64,000 nt of DNA, from positions 5,022,001-5,086,000 of the forward strand of contig NZ_CP065958.1 in the NCBI RefSeq assembly GCF_041270065.1, written 5' to 3'. This document shows, in pieces, positions 47,998-56,047 of the stretch. A program made the translations under genes and the position numbers. The notes under the pieces were generated by a model. It was not told where the DNA came from and did not search any database. It saw nothing but the letters and a program-made list of their open reading frames with translations. The first letter of the stretch is position 1. Each line of letters starts with the position of its first letter. The DNA is from Streptomyces fradiae. GTDB lineage: Bacteria; Actinomycetota; Actinomycetes; Streptomycetales; Streptomycetaceae.

Positions 47998-49479
47998 TCA
48001 GCTTCCCGTCGGTCGCACGAGGCCGGCCGCCGTACGCAGCAGGATGCAGACGTCCTGCCAGAGCGACCAGTGGTCGATGTAGTGGTTGTCGAAGCGGCAG
48101 CGGTCCTCGATCGAGGTGTCACCGCGCAGCCCGTGCACCTGGGCCAGGCCGGTCAGCCCCACCGGCATCCGGTGCCGGGCCGCGTAACCCGCGTGGATCC
48201 GGCTGAACTGTGCGACGAAGTACGGGCGTTCGGGCCGCGGCCCGACCAGGCTCATGTCCCCGCGCAGCACGTTCCACAGCTGCGGCAGCTCGTCCAGCGA
48301 GGTCTTCCGCAGGAAGTGCCCGGCCGGGCTCATCCGCCGGTCGTTCGCGATGCTCCACTGGGTCGCCGACTCCGTCTCGTCGGCCGGCTTGAGCGTACGG
48401 AACTTCAACAGCGTGAACAGGCGCCCGTTCTGACCCACCCGCTCCTGCCGGAACAGCACCCCGGGTCCGTCCGCGATCCGCACCGCGAGCGCGCACGCCA
48501 TCAGCACCGGCAGCGCGAGCGCGAGCGCCGGACCGGCGAGCGCCACGTCCAGGGCGCGCTTCGCGGTCAGCCCGCGCCGCTCGCCGAGCGGCACCAGACG
48601 CCGGCAGCCGAAGCCCCACAGATGGTCGCCCATCGGACCGCCCGCCTGCTCCCCGCCGACCCGCCAGGTGGCGCAGCCGTGCTGCTGGAACAGCGCCACC
48701 AGACCGTCCTCCGAACCCTCGCCCGAACCCGCGTCCGAACCCGCGTCCGAGGAGAGCAGCACCGCGTCGCGCACCGTGTTCTGGATGACCGCCCGGTGGA
48801 CCTCCTCGGCGGTCGTCAGGACCGGCAGGCCCGGCTCGCCGTCCGCGCGCGGCGCGACGATCCCGACCGGCCGCACTCCGTACTCCGGGTGCTGGGCCAG
48901 CGCGGCGGCGAACCGCCGGGCCGGGCCCGCCGCGCCCACCACGAGCGCGGACCGCGGATGCGTACGGGCCGTCCGGCGCCGCCGGGCGAGCACCAGACCG
49001 CGCACCACGAACACCGCCGTCACCTGCACGGCGTACGCGGCGCAGAGCCGCAGCGGTCCGATCACGAGCGCCGGGGCGTACGCGGCGACCGCGGCCGCCG
49101 TCACGCACCAGGCGATCCCGGCGCGGGCGGCGAGCGCCGGCACCTCGTCGAGCACCCCGGCGGGCAGCGCGGCCGGCCGGTGCAGCCCGGCCCGCGCGTC
49201 GAGCGCCACGACCAGGAGGACGACCGGCAGCGCCAGCTCCCAGCGGCGGTGCGCCGCGGACAGCACACCGACCGCGAGCAGCACGGCCAGCACGTCGGCC
49301 GCGACCAGCGGCACGGCCGCGTACCGCTCCCGCAGGGGCCGGCGCACCGGCAGCGCGAGCCGGTCGGACGCCGTCCGTGGCGAGGCGGAGGCGGAGGCGA
49401 GCGAGGCGCGGCCGGAGAACTGGCCCGCCACGGGCCACGGGCCCGGCGAAGGGTTGACGCTGGTGCTTTCGGTTGTCAC
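47998..49479 (-). CDS. Polyprenyl-phosphate glycosyl-1-phosphate transferase (WbaP/WcaJ type)
   Basis: A 493-aa initiating enzyme. N-terminal membrane helices (~40-180), a CoA-binding-like/Rossmann middle domain (SALVVGAAGPARRFAAAL) and a C-terminal bacterial sugar transferase domain with KRALDVALAGPAL, LFRQERVGQNGRLFTLLKFR, the DE pair in KTSLDELPQLWNVLRGD and SLVGPRPERPYF. It transfers a sugar-1-phosphate to undecaprenyl phosphate and so starts each repeat unit. A Ser/Asp/Gly insertion (SSDAGSDAGSGEGSEDG) lies between the domains. The GTG start overlaps the upstream glycosyltransferase stop (GTGA). Confidence 0.94.
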   Translation of the reverse strand: MTTESTSVNPSPGPWPVAGQFSGRASLASASASPRTASDRLALPVRRPLRERYAAVPLVAADVLAVLLAVGVLSAAHRRWELALPVVLLVVALDARAGLHRPAALPAGVLDEVPALAARAGIAWCVTAAAVAAYAPALVIGPLRLCAAYAVQVTAVFVVRGLVLARRRRTARTHPRSALVVGAAGPARRFAAALAQHPEYGVRPVGIVAPRADGEPGLPVLTTAEEVHRAVIQNTVRDAVLLSSDAGSDAGSGEGSEDGLVALFQQHGCATWRVGGEQAGGPMGDHLWGFGCRRLVPLGERRGLTAKRALDVALAGPALALALPVLMACALAVRIADGPGVLFRQERVGQNGRLFTLLKFRTLKPADETESATQWSIANDRRMSPAGHFLRKTSLDELPQLWNVLRGDMSLVGPRPERPYFVAQFSRIHAGYAARHRMPVGLTGLAQVHGLRGDTSIEDRCRFDNHYIDHWSLWQDVCILLRTAAGLVRPTGS

Positions 49480-50609
49480 TGTGCGATCGGCTCTCTGTGC
49501 TCCGTGCACCGCACTCCGGCCAGTTCGCGGTAGAGCTCCGCGACGGCCGCGCCGGTGCGCCGCACATCGAATCTGCTGAGTACGTGCTCGCGGGCCTCCC
49601 GGCCCAGCGAGTGCCGCAACTCGGTACGGCCCAGAAGGCGGCCGAGCGCGGCGGCGAGCGCGGCGGGGTCCCCTGAGGGGACCAGGCAGTGCTCCTCGTG
49701 GCCGGGCGGCAGACTCTCCCGCGCCCCGTCCACGTCGCCGACCACCACGGGCCGCCCGCTCGCCATCGCCTCCAGGGGCGCGAGCGCCATGCCCTCCCAG
49801 CGGGACGGCAGGACGACCAGGTCGGCGGCCCGGTACCAGGGCGCGGGGTCGGCCACCGCGCCGGTGAAGTGCACCGAGAAGTACGGGTCGGCGGCAGCCC
49901 GCAGCGCCGCCGCGTCCGGGCCGTCGCCGACCAGGACGAGACGGGCCTCCGGCACGGCGGCGAGCACCGTGGGCCACGCGTCGAGCAGGACGTCCTGCCC
50001 CTTCTGCCGGCACAGCCGGCCCACGCACACCACGAGCGGCCCGGCACCCGGGAGTTCGCACTCCGGGCCCGGGCTCGCCGGGGCATCCGCGGGCGGCGCG
50101 AAACGGGCGGCGTCCACCCCGTTGTGGATCACCGACCAGGCGGCGCGCACCCCGGCGTTCTCGCCGGTACGGCGCTCGGCCGCGCTGACGCACACGATCC
50201 GGTCGGTCCAGTGGGCCGCCGCGCGCTCCCACATCCGGGCGAGGGCGGCGGTCGTCCCGCCGACGGCCTCGAAGGACCAGGCGTGCGGCTGGTACACGGT
50301 CGGCACCCGGCCGCGCAGCGCGAGCCGGGCGCAGAGCCCGGCCTTGGCGCTGTGGGCGTGGACGAGCGCCGGCCGCACGGCCCGCAGCAGCCGGCCGAGC
50401 TCCCGGGTCTCCCTCAGCAGCGCGGGGCCGGGCTCGCGGCCGACCCGCCAGTCGTACGCCTCGGCGCCCTCCGCCCGTACCGCGGCGGCGAGTTCGGTGC
50501 CGGGCGGACAGGCCACGGCGACCCGGAGGCCCGCCGCCAGCTGGCCGCGGACCAGGTCGGTCACGACCCGGGCGACCCCGCCGTCACCGGGCTGGACGGC
50601 GTGCAGCAC
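49476..50609 (-). CDS. GT4-family glycosyltransferase
   Basis: A 377-aa GT-B glycosyltransferase beginning MLHAVQPGDGGVARVVTDL (GTG 50609). Acceptor-side motif HAHSAKAGLCARLALRG, donor-side VCVGRLCRQKGQDVLLDAW and SRWEGMALAPLEAMASG. A much longer in-frame ORF reaches 50879, but that extension is the Ser/Pro-rich shadow of the upstream secreted-protein gene, so the GTG 13 nt after that gene's stop is preferred. It has no clear ribosome-binding site, suggesting translational coupling. It presumably adds the second or third sugar of the EPS repeat. Confidence 0.9.
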   Translation of the reverse strand: MLHAVQPGDGGVARVVTDLVRGQLAAGLRVAVACPPGTELAAAVRAEGAEAYDWRVGREPGPALLRETRELGRLLRAVRPALVHAHSAKAGLCARLALRGRVPTVYQPHAWSFEAVGGTTAALARMWERAAAHWTDRIVCVSAAERRTGENAGVRAAWSVIHNGVDAARFAPPADAPASPGPECELPGAGPLVVCVGRLCRQKGQDVLLDAWPTVLAAVPEARLVLVGDGPDAAALRAAADPYFSVHFTGAVADPAPWYRAADLVVLPSRWEGMALAPLEAMASGRPVVVGDVDGARESLPPGHEEHCLVPSGDPAALAAALGRLLGRTELRHSLGREAREHVLSRFDVRRTGAAVAELYRELAGVRCTEHREPIAQ

Positions 50610-50622
50610 GTCCGGCCCGGGG

Positions 50623-51873
50623 TCAGTCCGCGTCGGGCTCGGCTCCTCGGCCGGGCGCGACGAGGGGCAGCAGTCCGGCGCCGGGCTTTCCGAGACCGGG
50701 CTGTGCGAGTCCGGGCTGTGCGAGTCCGGGCTTTCCGAGACCGGGCTTCGCGACTCCGGGCTTTCCGGGGCCCGCCTGTCCGCGGGCCGGCTGTTCGAGG
50801 TCCGCCTGGAGGAAGAGCGCGCCGAGCCAGACGGCGTCCTTCCGGCTCCCGAGGCGGATGTGGAAACGATCGGCCCCATGGCGCAGCGCCCCCCGCAGAT
50901 CGAAGACGTCCGAGTCGTACCCCAGGGTGTTCTGATGAGCGGGCAGTCGTTCCATACGACTGGCTCCCGATTCCGTGATGCTGGAGTTCATCACGTCGTC
51001 CGCGGAATTCGCGGAATCGGAGATCACGCTGCGCGTGACGCTCTTCGCCCGGCCGGTCTCCACCGCCAGGTAATCGCCGGACGTCCCCCGGTCGCCGTCG
51101 TAACCGACGATTCCGAGGTGTCCGTCCGCGCCGCTCGGCACGCGGTGCGCGCCCAGGGCGAGCGGGACCGCGAGCTCCGGTTTCCCCGGCCCGAGCGCCT
51201 CGAACCCGTCCCACACGGCGAGCCGGCGCAGCGGCTCGTCGGCCTTCTCGTACGCGGCGACCAGCGTCCAGCCGCCCCAGCCGCCCACGGCGGAGCGGCC
51301 CATGGCGACGTTCACCTGGGCGACCGTCCACAGGCCCGAACGGGACGAGCGGACAAGGTCGGTGACATCGGCGGAGGCCTGGAAGGCGTCGGCGCCGTCG
51401 GCGGTGCGGTGGCCGATCGTGGTGTCGGCGAGCACCGCCTTGTACTGGCCGCCGGGCTCGGCGATCAGCACCCGCCCGTTGTCCTTGGGCGGCTTCTGCT
51501 CACCCACCCGCAGGTTCCCGCCCCAGTACAGGCGGGCCCAGCTGACCCGGGCGCCGTCGGGCACGCGGAGTTCGGCACGGCTGGAGTTGTAGGTGTTCGG
51601 ATCGGCGTCGACGTCGACGTACGCGATGGTGGCGCCGTCGTTGGCCGACTCGGTGCCGGCCGCGCCGGTGGCCGAGGTGTTGGCGGCCCGCACGACCCCA
51701 CCGTGCTGCACCGCCTCGTACCTCGCCGTGAACGGGAGTCGGGCGGACTCCTCGGGCCGGGGCGCCACCGGGGGCGCGGCGGCCGAGGCGGCCGGGAGCG
51801 CGGCGGAGAGCGCCGCGCACGAGAAGGCACACACCAGACCCCGACGTACGGCATGAACCGCTGAATTCCGCAT
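50623..51873 (-). CDS. Secreted protein of unknown function, first gene of the EPS operon
   Basis: A 416-aa exported protein: signal peptide ~1-33 (LVCAFSCAALSAALPAASAAA), then a beta-rich region with VDVDADPNTYNSSRAELR and WARLYWGGNLRV, resembling DUF3344-like surface domains. The Pro/Gly-rich C-terminal tail repeats PGLGKPGLAQPGLAQ. The function is unknown. It is separated from the first glycosyltransferase by 13 nt, so it heads the operon. It could be a structural or polymer-binding surface protein. The ATG at 51873 has GGAGAA upstream. Confidence 0.82.
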   Translation of the reverse strand: MRNSAVHAVRRGLVCAFSCAALSAALPAASAAAPPVAPRPEESARLPFTARYEAVQHGGVVRAANTSATGAAGTESANDGATIAYVDVDADPNTYNSSRAELRVPDGARVSWARLYWGGNLRVGEQKPPKDNGRVLIAEPGGQYKAVLADTTIGHRTADGADAFQASADVTDLVRSSRSGLWTVAQVNVAMGRSAVGGWGGWTLVAAYEKADEPLRRLAVWDGFEALGPGKPELAVPLALGAHRVPSGADGHLGIVGYDGDRGTSGDYLAVETGRAKSVTRSVISDSANSADDVMNSSITESGASRMERLPAHQNTLGYDSDVFDLRGALRHGADRFHIRLGSRKDAVWLGALFLQADLEQPARGQAGPGKPGVAKPGLGKPGLAQPGLAQPGLGKPGAGLLPLVAPGRGAEPDAD

Positions 51874-51983
51874 ACAGGTTCTCCGCTTTGATGAGAGAGA
51901 GAAGGGAAGACCCGTGGTGACCGGGGGAGGGGGGAGAGAAGTCGGTCGCGCGAAATGGATGAACGCGCGACGGGACCGGAAGC

Positions 51984-51999
51984 AACGTTCGGGAACGTT
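51984..51999. promoter_or_regulatory. Palindromic candidate operator upstream of EPS operon
   Basis: AACGTTCGGGAACGTT: perfect 7-bp arms with a GG spacer, 111 nt upstream of the EPS operon start in the divergent gap. It reads like a dimeric repressor or activator site; the binding protein is unknown. Confidence 0.5.
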
Positions 52000-52024
52000 A
52001 TAACCCCCGCGACGGGCGATAGTA

Positions 52025-52037
52025 AGCATTAGATGCT
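52025..52037. promoter_or_regulatory. Second palindrome in EPS/chaplin divergent gap
   Basis: AGCAT-TAG-ATGCT lies 25 nt from the first palindrome. The 382-nt gap 51874-52255 contains no gene and, being AT-richer than its surroundings around 51995-52075, probably holds both divergent promoters. Confidence 0.4.
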
Positions 52038-52255
52038 CACAAACGCTAACTTCCGTATCCAACCGGCACGTTCCTCGTTGAGCGTGTTGCGCCTTTCTGG
52101 GCCCAGTCACTCGAATGACGCTCCTATGGCCCAAAGATCGGTTGAACGTCACCCGTTCGGGAGAGCAACCGATGAAATCCAGCGGCGTTGTTGATGCAGC
52201 CGGGCAATACCGTCCGCGCCGTCCGAGTTGAAAATCGATCGAGGAGTCGTTCTCC

Positions 52256-52498
52256 ATGTCCCGTATCGCGAAGGCCGTTGCTCTGTCCGTCGGTGCGGCT
52301 GCCGCTGTCGCCGGTTCCGCCGGTGTCGCCGCCGCCAGCGCCGGAGCCGAGGGTGCCGCCGTGCACTCCCCGGGCGTGCTGTCCGGCAACCTGGTCCAGG
52401 TCCCGGTCCACGTCCCGATCAACGTCTGCGGTAACACCGTGAGCGTCATCGGTGCCCTGAACCCGGCCTTCGGCAACACCTGCGTCAACCACGGCTGA
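52256..52498 (+). CDS. Short chaplin
   Basis: An 80-aa secreted chaplin: signal peptide to about Ala29, chaplin domain with SGNLVQVPVHVPINVCGN and Cys58/Cys76 (17 residues apart), ending FGNTCVNHG. It forms amyloid surface layers together with other chaplins and the rodlin. It is transcribed divergently from the EPS operon, so the shared promoter region may co-regulate polysaccharide and chaplin. A strong hairpin follows. Confidence 0.95.
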   Translation: MSRIAKAVALSVGAAAAVAGSAGVAAASAGAEGAAVHSPGVLSGNLVQVPVHVPINVCGNTVSVIGALNPAFGNTCVNHG

Positions 52499-52526
52499 CC
52501 TCACGCGCCGGATCGCGGTCCTTCCG

Positions 52527-52566
52527 AGGCCGGCGCGGCGACCCTTCCGGGTCGCCGCGCCGGCCT
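52527..52566 (+). terminator. Strong terminator after chaplin
   Basis: 18-bp perfect stem (starting aggccggcgcgg) with loop TTCC, ending in TTT. The rest of the 313-nt gap 52499-52811 shows no gene; the last ~150 nt are presumably the promoter of the next secreted protein. Confidence 0.87.
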
Positions 52567-52811
52567 TTCGCCGTCCGCCCACCGTGCTGCCCCCCCTGTG
52601 CCGATTCGCCCGGGCCTCGTCCCGGGCCACGTTCGGACGCACCCCCGTGCGCCGCCCGGTGCAACGGCGCACGCCCCGTGCAGGAGCAGGTCAGGCGGGT
52701 GGATTCACCCGAACGGATTCGTGGCGCTCAGTAGTCCAGCGGTTGCGGAGCGCTATAGCCGCAGGCACGGTGACAGAGCTGTTGTCCGACGCATAAGGAA
52801 AAGGAACACAT

Positions 52812-53708
52812 ATGCGTCCCCACGCCTCATCCCGCATCACCGCCCTGGCGATATCCGCCGCACTCGCCCTCGGCATGGCGGGACCCGCCTTCGCCGACGA
52901 ACACCGCCCGTCCGGCCCGGCCGCCCACGCCGGCACCCGAGCCCCGCTCCCCGACTCCGCCGCCCTCCTCGCCCAGGCCAAGGCCCTCGGTGAACTCGGC
53001 TCCGTGAGCACCCCGGTGACCGAGCTGATCACCGCGACCCTGAAGGCCGACGACGGGCAGCTGCCCGCCGCCGACGCCGAGGCGTTCAAGGAGAAGATCA
53101 CGACCGCCCTCGAAGCGGCGAAGGAGACCGCCCCGGTCACGCCCCCCGAGACCCCGGTGACGCCGCCCGCGGCCGAGACCCCGGTCACTCCGCCGGCCGC
53201 CGAGACCCCGGTCACCCCGCCGGCCGCCGAGACGCCGGTGACTCCGCCCGCGGTCGAGACGCCGGCGACCTCGCCGGTGACCTCGGCCGTGACGACGCCC
53301 GTGACCTCCGTGGTGCCGACCGGTGTTCGGGCCGCGGCGCCCGCCGACATCGTCGGCGACGCGCTCGCCACGGTCCAGAAGGCGGTCGCCGACCTGCTCG
53401 CCGCCGTCACCTCCGGCAACGCCACCGGTGTCGTCCCGCAGGTCACCGCAACCCTGACCTCGCTGGTCAACCTGGCCGTGGCGACCGTACTCGGCAGCGG
53501 TCTGCCGGCCCCGAACCTGGCCGGACTGCCCACGCTGCCGAGCCTCCCGGTCTCCACGGACACCCTGCCGGTGAAGCCGCCGGTCTCCACGGACACCCTG
53601 CCGGTCACCCCGCCCTCCACCGACACCCTCCCGGTCACGCCGCCGGTGTCGACGGACGCCCTGCCGGTGAAGCCGCCGGTGTCGACGGGCGCCCTGCCGG
53701 TCCGCTAG
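52812..53708 (+). CDS. Secreted Pro/Thr-rich repeat protein of unknown function
   Basis: A 298-aa exported protein: signal peptide ~1-29 (cleaved after AFA), a short helical stretch (~50-105), then repeats of ETPVTPPAA (about five copies). A hydrophobic helical middle follows (IVGDALATVQKAVADLLAAV), then C-terminal repeats STDTLPVKPP/STDTLPVTPP. No sorting motif or enzymatic signature is visible. AAAAGGAA precedes the ATG and a strong hairpin follows. It lies between two chaplins and is probably a structural surface or matrix protein (inference). Confidence 0.8.
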   Translation: MRPHASSRITALAISAALALGMAGPAFADEHRPSGPAAHAGTRAPLPDSAALLAQAKALGELGSVSTPVTELITATLKADDGQLPAADAEAFKEKITTALEAAKETAPVTPPETPVTPPAAETPVTPPAAETPVTPPAAETPVTPPAVETPATSPVTSAVTTPVTSVVPTGVRAAAPADIVGDALATVQKAVADLLAAVTSGNATGVVPQVTATLTSLVNLAVATVLGSGLPAPNLAGLPTLPSLPVSTDTLPVKPPVSTDTLPVTPPSTDTLPVTPPVSTDALPVKPPVSTGALPVR

Positions 53709-53726
53709 CCGGATCCGCGCACCCCG

Positions 53727-53766
53727 GGCCGGGCCCGTCCCAGAACTTCTGGGCGGGCCCGGCCCC
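53727..53766 (+). terminator. Strong terminator
   Basis: 17-bp stem with one mismatch-free arm (gggccgggcccgtccca / tgggcgggcccggccc) and a 7-nt loop followed by CTTT. Confidence 0.85.
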
Positions 53767-53931
53767 TTTCGCGCCGGCGTGCGCGGGCGGTCTGTCAATC
53801 ACACCGGTTCCCTTCCTTCGGGTGCAGTGTCGAGAAATCGCCGTTCACGGAGTTTCCCGGGCGGCGGACGTCTCGTTACAGAGAGCGGAACGACGTACAG
53901 GAATCACGCCAAGAGGCCTGCACGGCAAGCG

Positions 53932-53953
53932 AGTTGCTCACCGATTGCTCACC
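53932..53953 (+). repeat. 11-bp tandem repeat in leader
   Basis: TTGCTCACCGA twice in a row, immediately before the GGAAGGAA ribosome-binding site of the next small secreted protein. Confidence 0.75.
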
Positions 53954-53971
53954 GATGGAAGGAACCCCTTC

Positions 53972-54265
53972 ATGAAGCCCACCAAGGTTGCCGCGGCCGT
54001 CGCCGGTTCTCTGCTGGCCCTGGGTGTCGCCGCGCCCGCCATGGCCGCGGAAAGCCCGCTGCCCACCAGCCTGGACGGTGGCCTCGGCGCGCTCACCGGC
54101 GGGCTGAAGACGGACGCGCTCAGCAACACCACGGAGGGCTCGCCGGTCAAGGCGGTCACCGACACGGCGGAGAAGGTGAACGAGGTCGGCAAGGGTGGCG
54201 GCGAGCTGCTCGGCGGCCTGCCGGTGGGTGCCAGCCCGCTGGGTGTCGGCCAGCTGGGCGGCTGA
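53972..54265 (+). CDS. Small secreted Gly/Leu-rich protein
   Basis: A 97-aa protein with a signal peptide (cleavage after AMA, residue ~25). The mature part has repeated Gly-Leu motifs (GGLGALTGGLKTD; LLGGLPVGASPLGVGQLGG) around a charged central helix (KAVTDTAEKVNEVGKGG). There are no cysteines. It resembles small abundant exported proteins found near chaplins in Streptomyces with no assigned role. GGAAGGAA precedes the ATG. It is flanked by terminators, consistent with a monocistronic, well-expressed transcript. Confidence 0.8.
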   Translation: MKPTKVAAAVAGSLLALGVAAPAMAAESPLPTSLDGGLGALTGGLKTDALSNTTEGSPVKAVTDTAEKVNEVGKGGGELLGGLPVGASPLGVGQLGG

Positions 54266-54300
54266 CGGCGGCTCGGTCACCGGTCACCGGTGCGGTGAAC

Positions 54301-54326
54301 GGCCCTGGCGATTTCCGGCCAGGGCC
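54301..54326 (+). terminator. Terminator hairpin
   Basis: Stem ggccctggc / ggccagggcc with a 7-nt loop after the small secreted gene. Confidence 0.75.
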
Positions 54327-54466
54327 GCGCCTTTTGCCTCCATTCGAGGTCCGATTGAATGATTTTCTGATGGTATGTCGTGTTGCTCCCGCTTCCTGAG
54401 GTCCCGCTTCCTACGCTCGCGTACGTCCCACGCAGTCGGAGGCGTGGCATGTGGAGGAAGAGCGGA

Positions 54467-55432
54467 ATGCGACCCAACATCAGCAGAAAAGTCCTCACGA
54501 CCGCCGCGGCGACCGGCATCCTGTCCCTCACCGGCGGCATCGGTCTCGCCATGAACTCCGTGGCCGCGACGGGCGATCCGTCCACCACCGGCACCGGTCA
54601 GCACGCGCAGGTGCCCCTGCCGGGCAACGTCTGCGGCCACCACGCCGGGCTGGGCGGAGAGCTCTCCGCCGCGGTCGACGACATCTGCCGGCAGGCGGTC
54701 GAGTCCGCGGTGCGGGGCGGCGGGCACGACGACCCCGACGGCTACGGCGACGACGAGGGCGGCCACCCCAAGCCGAAGCCCACGGACCACCCGGGATGCG
54801 AGGAGGGCGGATACGGCCACGGCTGCGAGACGGATCACCCGACTCCGACTCCGACGCCCACGGAGACGACTCCCACGCCGACTCCGACGGAGACGACGAC
54901 CACGCCGACTCCGACCCCGACCGAGACGACGCCCACGCCGACGCCGACTTGTGAAGAGGACGAGCACGGTCACGGCTGCGAGACGACCACGCCGACTCCG
55001 ACGCCGACGGAGACGACCACCACGCCCACGCCGACGCCGACGGAGACGACGCCGACTCCGACACCGACGGAGACGACCACCACGCCCACACCCACGCCGA
55101 CGGAGACGACTCCCACGCCGACTCCGACGGAGACGACCACCACGCCGACGCCGACCACGACCACGACCCCGCCGTGTGAAGAGGACGAGCACGGTCACGG
55201 CTGCGAGACGACCACACCGACGCCGACGGAGACGACCACCACGCCCCCCTGCGAAGAGGGCGAGCACGGTTACGGCTGCGAGACCGACCACCCGCACCTG
55301 CCGGACACCGGTAGCGACTCCGCCGCCCTCATGGGCGCCGCGGCCATCAGCGCCGCGCTCGTCATCGGCGGCACCGTGATGTACCTGCGCGGCGGCCGGC
55401 TGGTCAGCGGCGGCCGCGGTCGCCGGCACTGA
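54467..55432 (+). CDS. LPDTG-anchored surface protein with degenerate chaplin domain
   Basis: A 321-aa protein. Signal peptide ~1-34; then QVPLPGNVCGHHAGLGG...DDIC, where Cys56 and Cys74 are 17 residues apart exactly as in chaplins and follow a similar QVP..NVC lead-in. A long Thr-Pro-Glu linker is punctuated by four copies of a C-x8-C motif (for example CEEDEHGHGC). The C terminus has LPDTG, a hydrophobic span and RGRRH, a full sortase signal. Long chaplins likewise join chaplin domains to a sorting signal, so this may be a decayed member. ATG 54467 (GGAGGA upstream) is preferred over ATG 54449. Confidence 0.8.
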   Translation: MRPNISRKVLTTAAATGILSLTGGIGLAMNSVAATGDPSTTGTGQHAQVPLPGNVCGHHAGLGGELSAAVDDICRQAVESAVRGGGHDDPDGYGDDEGGHPKPKPTDHPGCEEGGYGHGCETDHPTPTPTPTETTPTPTPTETTTTPTPTPTETTPTPTPTCEEDEHGHGCETTTPTPTPTETTTTPTPTPTETTPTPTPTETTTTPTPTPTETTPTPTPTETTTTPTPTTTTTPPCEEDEHGHGCETTTPTPTETTTTPPCEEGEHGYGCETDHPHLPDTGSDSAALMGAAAISAALVIGGTVMYLRGGRLVSGGRGRRH

Positions 55433-55460
55433 CGCGACGCGACGTGACGTGACGTCAACC

Positions 55461-55490
55461 GAGGCCCCCGCCCTCACCGGTGGGGGCCTC
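55461..55490 (+). terminator. Terminator hairpin
   Basis: 9-bp perfect stem gaggccccc / gggggcctc with a 12-nt loop. Confidence 0.7.
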
Positions 55491-55549
55491 GTGTTGCTGC
55501 ACTCAGGGGAATCCCGTCACGTATCGGCCCCGCAACTCGTTTGCAGGAC

Positions 55550-56047
55550 ATGAATCTGCGATCTCACGCCGGTCTGGGCCTCCTCGCCGCCGCCCTCGCC
55601 TCGGCGGCCCTGGCCCCCACCGCCTCCGCCGACGCCCCCGTGGTCGTCCCGCTGCAGGGCCTGGAGCCGGTGCTCCCGATGGACGCCCCCACGCTCGCCA
55701 CCGGTGTCCCCACGCCGATCCCGGGCGCGCCCACCGGCTTCCACGAGGGCACCGGCGCACTGCCGGACCTCACCCTGCCCCGCCTCCCGCTCGCGAGCAC
55801 CCTGTCGGAGACCGACATCGCGGCGCCGCTGCCCGAGGTGCTGCGCGGCAGCGAGCCCGGCACCGCCGAGCTCAGCAGCCCACGCTCCGAGATGCAGGCC
55901 GTCACCCCCGGCGCCACCGTCGGCAACGCGCTGCACGCGCCGCAGGGCGACCCGCTCGGGCTGCCCGGGCTCGGGGTCCCCGAGGTCGGTCTGCTCACCC
56001 CCGCGCTGAACGGTGCGCTCGACCCGCAGCTGGGTCTCGCCCCCTGA
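55550..56047 (+). CDS. Secreted Pro/Leu-rich protein of unknown function
   Basis: A 165-aa protein with a signal peptide (~1-28, cleaved near ASA) and a mature chain rich in Pro, Leu, Gly and Ala (LPDLTLPRLPLAS; GLPGLGVPEVGLL). It has no cysteines, sorting signal or known domain. A TTG at 55541 is an alternative start; neither has a strong ribosome-binding site. It lies between the LPDTG protein and a chaplin. Function unknown. Confidence 0.7.
   Translation: MNLRSHAGLGLLAAALASAALAPTASADAPVVVPLQGLEPVLPMDAPTLATGVPTPIPGAPTGFHEGTGALPDLTLPRLPLASTLSETDIAAPLPEVLRGSEPGTAELSSPRSEMQAVTPGATVGNALHAPQGDPLGLPGLGVPEVGLLTPALNGALDPQLGLAP

Noticed and set aside
50610..50879. N-terminal Ser/Pro-rich extension of the second GT4 glycosyltransferase
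   Set aside because: The extension overlaps the coding end of the secreted-protein gene and is its out-of-frame shadow; the GT4 family begins at the chosen GTG.
52691..53638. Antisense Val/Thr-rich frame opposite the secreted repeat protein
   Set aside because: The repeats simply mirror the sense ETPVTPPAA units; the sense strand has signal peptide and ribosome-binding site.
54970..55164. Antisense VVSVGVGVG repeat peptide
   Set aside because: Mirror of the Thr-Pro linker of the LPDTG protein, no start signal.
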